Source: Ch67 sp041395845 | GTDB taxonomy: Bacteria > Pseudomonadota > Gammaproteobacteria > Pseudomonadales > Ketobacteraceae | Length of the DNA stretch: 64,000 nt | NCBI GenBank assembly: GCA_041395845.1 | Contig: JAWKZS010000010.1 | Coordinates: 73,152-137,151, forward strand | Direction of reading: 5' to 3' | Shown: piece after piece, positions 59,898-64,000 of the stretch | Layout: every line of letters starts with the position of its first letter | Position numbering within the stretch: position 1 is the stretch's first letter | Position numbers and translations under genes: made by a program | Notes under the pieces: model-generated | Database searches by the model: none | Seen by the model: only the letters and a program-made list of their open reading frames with translations | Told to the model about the DNA's origin: nothing

Positions 59898-61931
59898 TCA
59901 GCGTTTGGTCGCGTCGGCAAACTCGTCGATTTGCCACGGCAGAGTCACCGACGCCGACTGCAGGAAATTCAGGTGCTTTTCAAACTGGTCGAGAATATCG
60001 TCGATGACCGCCTGAACGTCACATCCGTAAAGATCGTAGGATTGTCCGCCCCGACGCAGGAATACCTCTGCCTGCCAATAGTGTTGCCCTGTACCGTCAT
60101 CCACTTCCGTATGCGCATAGGCCGGTAGCGTATGTTCGATCAGCCGGACTTCGTAGCTGAAATCCACACCCTGTTGGCGGCTCACCGTCAGCAGCATGCG
60201 CTGTTGCTCTGACAGCGTCTGTGCGTCGGCATGCCAGTTCTGTTGCTGCAGCTCGCTTGCAACTTGCGTCATTGCCCGGTGCACGGTGGTCCGCGCAAAC
60301 TGCCAGGCCGCTTCATTGGAAGGGAAGGTCACCAGTTCCAGTAGCCGCCGGCGCCAGCGTTCAGGATGTTGTTCAGCCCCAAACCGGCGCTGCAGATCGG
60401 TCCGCAGGCTGCGATGATGCAGGCCGTCAATCGCCAGGGCGCGCCACAACCCCACCGCTGCCAGAATCATGATGATGGCAAAGGGCAGGGCGCTGGCAAT
60501 CGCCATGGTTTGCAAGGCACCCAGACCGCCGGCCAGGAGCAGGGTCGCGGCGATGATTCCCTCCAACGCCGCCCAGAACACACGATGCCACAGCGGGGAC
60601 TCCGTCGCGCCACCCGATGCCAGTGAATCGATGACTAGCGAACCGGAATCCGATGAAGTCACAAAGAAGGTGATGATCAGAATCACGGTCAGCAGGGACA
60701 CCAGCGACGTCAGTGGCAGCGCTTCATACAGTTTGAACAGGGCCACAGTGTGATCTGCCTGCACCTCGAGGATCAGACTGTGGAAACCCTCCTGCATGAT
60801 CAGGTGCAGCGCCGTATTGCCGAAAATGGAAAACCACAGAAAGGTGAAAAGCGTCGGCACCAGCATCACACCGATCACGAACTCGCGCACCGTACGTCCG
60901 CGACTGATGCGGGCGATGAACAGCCCCACAAACGGCGCCCAGGAAATCGTCCAGCCAAAAATGAACAGGGTCCAGTTACCGATCCAGTCACTGCGCGAAT
61001 AGGCCTGCAGATTGAATGTCCGTTCAACGATATTGTTGAGATACGCGCCGGTGTTCTGCAGAAAGGTTTCGAGGATATGCACGGTGGGGCCGACGATGAA
61101 AACAAACAGCATCAGCAGAATTGCGAGCGCCATGTTCAGAATCGACAGCCGCTTCACGCCCTTGTCCATCCCCGCCACGACAGAGCCGATCGCCAGGGTG
61201 GTGGTGATGGCAATGCTGATCACCTGTACCGTCGGGCTGATCGGAATCGCTTCCCACAGATAGTGAATCCCGGCGTTGATCTGGGCCACCGACAGGCCCA
61301 GCGTCGTCGCAATGCCAAACAGCGTGCCGAGAATGGCAAACACATCCACGGCGTGCCCCAGCGGTCCGTAGATGCGATCACCGATCAGCGGATACAGTGC
61401 AGACCGGATCGACAGGGGCAGGCCATGGCGAAAGGAAAAATATGCCAGCACCAGCCCCACCAGACCGTAGATGGCCCAGATGTGAAAGCCCCAGTGAAAA
61501 AACGCAATCTGCATGGCCTGACGCGCGGAATTGACCGTCTCGGGCGCACCCGCCGGTGGTGCCGCATAGTGCAGGACTGGTTCGGCGACGCCGAAAAACA
61601 GCAACGCGATGCCATAACCGGCAGAAAACAGCATGGCGAACCAGACTGGAAAGCTGTATTGCGGATCGGCATGATCGGGACCGAGCTTCACCTTGCCCCA
61701 GGGGGACAGCGCCAGCCCAACGACGAACACCAGAAAAAACGCCACCGCCAGCATGTAAAACCAGCCGAACGTCTGGGTGATGAAGGCGAGGGTGGATTTG
61801 AACAGCGCGCCGGCCAGGGTTGGATTACTGACCGTGCCGGCAACCAGCAAGATGATGACGATAACCGCAGGAACAAACACTGGAATCAGCACAGCTGATC
61901 CAGCCCTCTTCCACGAAGGTGCGTGAGACAT
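59898..61931 (-). CDS. betT: BCCT-family betaine/choline transporter
   Basis: A 677-residue protein, the same length as E. coli BetT. It has twelve hydrophobic helices over about residues 15-510 and a long hydrophilic C-terminal tail (about 150 residues) that senses osmotic stress in the family. The conserved GFHIWAIYGLVGLVLAYFS, FGWTISWAPFVGLFIARISR (with the aromatic substrate box) and VTSSDSGSLVID motifs are present. It imports choline or glycine betaine with a cation. It is convergent with the c-di-GMP gene across 12 bases. Confidence 0.93.
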   Translation of the reverse strand: MSHAPSWKRAGSAVLIPVFVPAVIVIILLVAGTVSNPTLAGALFKSTLAFITQTFGWFYMLAVAFFLVFVVGLALSPWGKVKLGPDHADPQYSFPVWFAMLFSAGYGIALLFFGVAEPVLHYAAPPAGAPETVNSARQAMQIAFFHWGFHIWAIYGLVGLVLAYFSFRHGLPLSIRSALYPLIGDRIYGPLGHAVDVFAILGTLFGIATTLGLSVAQINAGIHYLWEAIPISPTVQVISIAITTTLAIGSVVAGMDKGVKRLSILNMALAILLMLFVFIVGPTVHILETFLQNTGAYLNNIVERTFNLQAYSRSDWIGNWTLFIFGWTISWAPFVGLFIARISRGRTVREFVIGVMLVPTLFTFLWFSIFGNTALHLIMQEGFHSLILEVQADHTVALFKLYEALPLTSLVSLLTVILIITFFVTSSDSGSLVIDSLASGGATESPLWHRVFWAALEGIIAATLLLAGGLGALQTMAIASALPFAIIMILAAVGLWRALAIDGLHHRSLRTDLQRRFGAEQHPERWRRRLLELVTFPSNEAAWQFARTTVHRAMTQVASELQQQNWHADAQTLSEQQRMLLTVSRQQGVDFSYEVRLIEHTLPAYAHTEVDDGTGQHYWQAEVFLRRGGQSYDLYGCDVQAVIDDILDQFEKHLNFLQSASVTLPWQIDEFADATKR

Positions 61932-62202
61932 GACTCAGTCCTTTTCGTTGCTCAGGGGGTGCTCCGACAATGGCGGAGCCTGGGCGAGGTCCTGTCAGTA
62001 TAGGGAGTGAGGGGTGTATGACAACCGTTAATCAGGCATTAAAAAACCCCGATCCTGGTGTTCCGGAAACCATAGTTTGGCCACCGATTGATAGCAAAGT
62101 TTGGCAAAATTAATAAGCTTATGATTTGTATATAAAAATGCGCTTGTTAGTGCGGCTGTGTTTTTGGAGCTTCCTTGTCTCATTGAGATTTCAGTTGATG
62201 CT
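61932..62202. other. Non-coding A+T-rich spacer between betT and kptA
   Basis: This 271-bp spacer has no open frame with a plausible ribosome site. It contains a run of A residues near 62041 that could be the T-run of a minus-strand terminator for kptA, but only a weak three- to four-bp stem precedes it. The composition is visibly more A+T-rich from about 62040 on than in the left part of the window. Confidence 0.5.
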
Positions 62203-62775
62203 CTACTTTTCCGAAATGAACTTGCTATCAATGTAAGTAGCCAACCACACCTTCTCATTTCCCCTATAAAACTTGGTACCAACCTCATACGCTGCCTTTG
62301 CATCGATCCTCAATAGCACTGGATGCTCGGTACGACGAAGAGCGACTTCCCGAGCAGTGTCCTGCTCCGCCGACAGATGCACATACTGTCGTTTCATCGA
62401 TTTTAATCCCTGCTCAAGAATCAATGCCGCGAATTCAGATGTCGTTCCGTGCAGCAAAATATCTGGTGGTACGGCTTCCACATACTCAATAGGGCCAGGG
62501 ATTGAATGGCCGTAGATCGCGCGAATCCGGGAGCCTTCGAACTCATACCGCTGCTTTTCACCTGCCCCAGCCATGGCAATCAGGTCGTCTTCGCTCAAAC
62601 CTTCCCAACGTTTACTGCGCTTTCCGAGCGCTTGCAGCAGTACGGGTATTTCAATCCAGCCCAATCTGTCAAGCCGCATGCCATATTCATCTGGCGCGTG
62701 ACGAAGCGCATGCGAAACGGTGCGGCTTAGACTGATCAACTCATTTTTCGTTCTATTGGCACTTTTTCCGCTCAT
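62203..62775 (-). CDS. kptA: RNA 2'-phosphotransferase (Tpt1/KptA)
   Basis: A 190-residue protein close to the length of E. coli KptA. LSRTVSHALRHAPDEYGMRL forms the N-terminal lobe, then LHGTTSEFAALILEQGL and RQYVHLSAEQDTAREVALRR include the conserved Arg/His and YVHLS elements of the NAD-dependent enzyme. It removes an internal 2'-phosphate from RNA, transferring it to NAD to form ADP-ribose 1'',2''-cyclic phosphate. Its role in bacteria is not established. Its start overlaps the 3' end of the lysR gene by 23 bases, so the two are coupled. Confidence 0.93.
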   Translation of the reverse strand: MSGKSANRTKNELISLSRTVSHALRHAPDEYGMRLDRLGWIEIPVLLQALGKRSKRWEGLSEDDLIAMAGAGEKQRYEFEGSRIRAIYGHSIPGPIEYVEAVPPDILLHGTTSEFAALILEQGLKSMKRQYVHLSAEQDTAREVALRRTEHPVLLRIDAKAAYEVGTKFYRGNEKVWLATYIDSKFISEK

Positions 62776-63643
62776 TTTTCCAGTGATCCTTATGCTCGAT
62801 CAAAGCTGCTTCCAGCTCGTTAACAGCCCATCTATCGGACGCATGACGGCGTTTGATTAATTGAAATTGTATCACCGGGAATTCTGGTAACGGTTTAGCA
62901 ACCAATTCGTCCGGGATCTGACAATACTCATTGACGATGGCAAGCCCCATGCCGTGCTTGACGAAATTCAGCATCAGCTCCCAACTATCAACCTCAACTG
63001 ATACGTTCCAATCCACCTTCAAGTCCATAAGCAACCGATTGATTAGGATTCTGTGGGGCCTATTTTCCGATGGCACAATCAGTCTCTCACCATTTAATGA
63101 TTTAAGCCCGACTTTACGCTTTGAAGCCAGCGGGTGAGCGGCCGGCATCACCAGCATTTGTCCGACTTCCGAGTAGGGCCTACATGCCAGGCTTTCGTTG
63201 ACTGAATCCAGAGGGGTAATACCCACGTGGGCCTCACCCGACAAAACGTCTTTAACGACATCACTCTGAGTACCGGTTCTGATTCTCAGCTTGTGGGATG
63301 AACGACTCATAAAGGCCGAAATAGCGTCACCCAGAAGATAGAGGAAGGTGCCTTCCCCAGCACTCAAGCAAACATCCTGAACTGCACTGCCATTGCGAAG
63401 AATCTGCAAGAAACTTGCTGCCTGCTCGGACTGGTCTCTGGCGAATGCCTGCAACTGTTGTCCTTCTGCTGTTAGTAGCAGGTTCCTGCCCGACTTGTGA
63501 TAGAGCGGTTTGCCAACATACTCACTGAGCTTGCTGATTTTCACATGCAAGGCGGGCTGCGATATATGCAGCGCTTCGGCCGCGCGGGTGAAATTCAGCG
63601 TGTCACTGAATACGAGGAATGATTCTAACCAATCGGATCTCAT
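62753..63643 (-). CDS. LysR-type transcriptional regulator
   Basis: A 296-residue protein. The N-terminal helix-turn-helix reads FLVFSDTLNFTRAAEALHIS followed by QPALHVKISKLSEYVGKPLY. The C-terminal ligand-binding region (about 90-290) is typical. It is transcribed together with kptA, whose start it overlaps, and is divergent from the partial gene at the right edge. LysR proteins commonly regulate the divergent gene, which makes that gene a candidate target. The segment is less GC-rich than the T6SS region. Confidence 0.93.
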   Translation of the reverse strand: MRSDWLESFLVFSDTLNFTRAAEALHISQPALHVKISKLSEYVGKPLYHKSGRNLLLTAEGQQLQAFARDQSEQAASFLQILRNGSAVQDVCLSAGEGTFLYLLGDAISAFMSRSSHKLRIRTGTQSDVVKDVLSGEAHVGITPLDSVNESLACRPYSEVGQMLVMPAAHPLASKRKVGLKSLNGERLIVPSENRPHRILINRLLMDLKVDWNVSVEVDSWELMLNFVKHGMGLAIVNEYCQIPDELVAKPLPEFPVIQFQLIKRRHASDRWAVNELEAALIEHKDHWKNERKKCQ

Positions 63644-63652
63644 TATAATTTC

Positions 63653-63666
63653 ATACTATAGCGTAT
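63653..63666. promoter_or_regulatory. Candidate LysR operator (ATAC-N6-GTAT)
   Basis: A short inverted repeat ATAC-TATAGC-GTAT lies ten bases upstream of the LysR gene start in the divergent, A+T-rich gap. It is the only clear dyad there; assignment to LysR is from position. Confidence 0.4.
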
Positions 63667-63743
63667 ATTTAAACGATAGTTCTGAATTATAGCCAATCTC
63701 CCTACACTGCACCTCAACATTTACATCCTTGAGGAACAATATT

Positions 63744-64000
63744 ATGAAACGCAGATCCCTACCCAAAATTGGGATAGACATTGGAAGGGTCATCATTGGC
63801 CCAGTCATTGGCGGCAAAGCCGACACGTCATTTCTGGGGGGCACCCTGGAAAAGGCGCTGGAAACACCGCCGAGCGCCTACGCTTTCGATAGCATCGCCA
63901 AACTGGTGGACCTGTTTGATGGCAACGCCTGGCTGGTTTCCAAATGTGGCCCCAACGTGCAGCAGAAAACTAAGGCATGGTTACGCCACTGGAATTTCCA
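63744..64000 (+). CDS. Hypothetical protein, possibly HAD-like, 3'-truncated
   Basis: The ATG at 63744 has GAGGA about eight bases upstream and the frame stays open to the window edge, giving 85 residues. The N-terminus KIGIDIGRVIIGPVIGG, then FDSIAKLVDLFDGNAWLVSK and KTKAWLRHWNF suggest a HAD-type fold with an Asp near the start and a Ser/Lys motif later, but the sequence is too short to be sure. It is divergent from lysR and therefore a plausible target of that regulator. Confidence 0.6.
   Translation, partial: MKRRSLPKIGIDIGRVIIGPVIGGKADTSFLGGTLEKALETPPSAYAFDSIAKLVDLFDGNAWLVSKCGPNVQQKTKAWLRHWNF

Noticed and set aside
62039..62070. Minus-strand terminator for kptA
   Set aside because: There is a six-base T-run, but only a three- to four-bp stem precedes it.
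1..64000. CRISPR array, tRNA, rRNA or insertion sequence
   Set aside because: No regularly spaced repeats, cloverleaf-like genes, rRNA segments or transposase motifs were seen on either strand.

Overview
The window is about 64 kb of moderately GC-rich DNA with the gene density and content of a gammaproteobacterium. The combination of a Baeyer-Villiger-type monooxygenase, an alpha-methylacyl-CoA racemase-like enzyme, a BetT-type BCCT carrier and a full type VI secretion system (T6SS) fits a marine or hydrocarbon-associated lineage (Oceanospirillales/Alcanivorax-like). That placement is inference from gene content; there is no rRNA or other marker here.

Layout. 1-2.1 kb: 3' part of a PP2C phosphatase gene with a C-terminal membrane anchor, a DUF547 protein and an unrecognised protein. 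2.2-6.6 kb: divergent cell-wall genes, pbpG and a large atypical class A-like penicillin-binding protein. 6.5-10.7 kb: a TetR repressor divergent from an SDR, a ferritin-like diiron protein and a flavin monooxygenase, with two inverted repeats in the shared promoter. 10.7-17.7 kb: a secreted GH5, a thioesterase, a lipoprotein GH31, an AraC regulator and a CaiB-family racemase. 17.9-20.5 kb: an amidoligase and a class I glutamine-amidotransferase-like hydrolase, followed by yqaA and a YjbR-family gene.

20.5-47.8 kb is the main feature: one T6SS locus, entirely on the minus strand. In transcription order it reads: unknown 192-aa protein, hcp, vgrG, PAAR, a sigma-54 activator, tagH, tssJ, tssK, tssL, tssM, tagF, tssA, tssB, tssC, a second tssC, tssE, tssF, tssG, tssH, and a TssB/TssC-like fusion. 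All 13 core tss genes are present, with three TssC-type proteins. Two near-consensus -24/-12 promoters, upstream of hcp and of tssA, each lie downstream of the same 12-bp palindrome GTGACATGTCAC followed by a weaker copy 21-22 bp further on. Together with the locus-encoded activator this suggests a self-contained sigma-54 regulon. A long imperfect palindrome separates tssM and tssL, and a rho-independent terminator sits between the two tssC genes.

48-51 kb: an extended SDR, an ABC1/UbiB-type kinase-like protein and a ribbon-helix-helix/zinc-knuckle regulator with matching palindromes at two promoters. 51.3-59.9 kb: a signalling operon of a porin-like protein, a PstS-like small periplasmic protein, a three-receiver hybrid histidine kinase, CheR and a REC-PAS-GGDEF-EAL protein. 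59.9-64 kb: betT, then a more A+T-rich segment with kptA overlapping a LysR gene and a divergent partial gene running off the right edge.

No tRNA, rRNA, insertion sequence or CRISPR array was seen.
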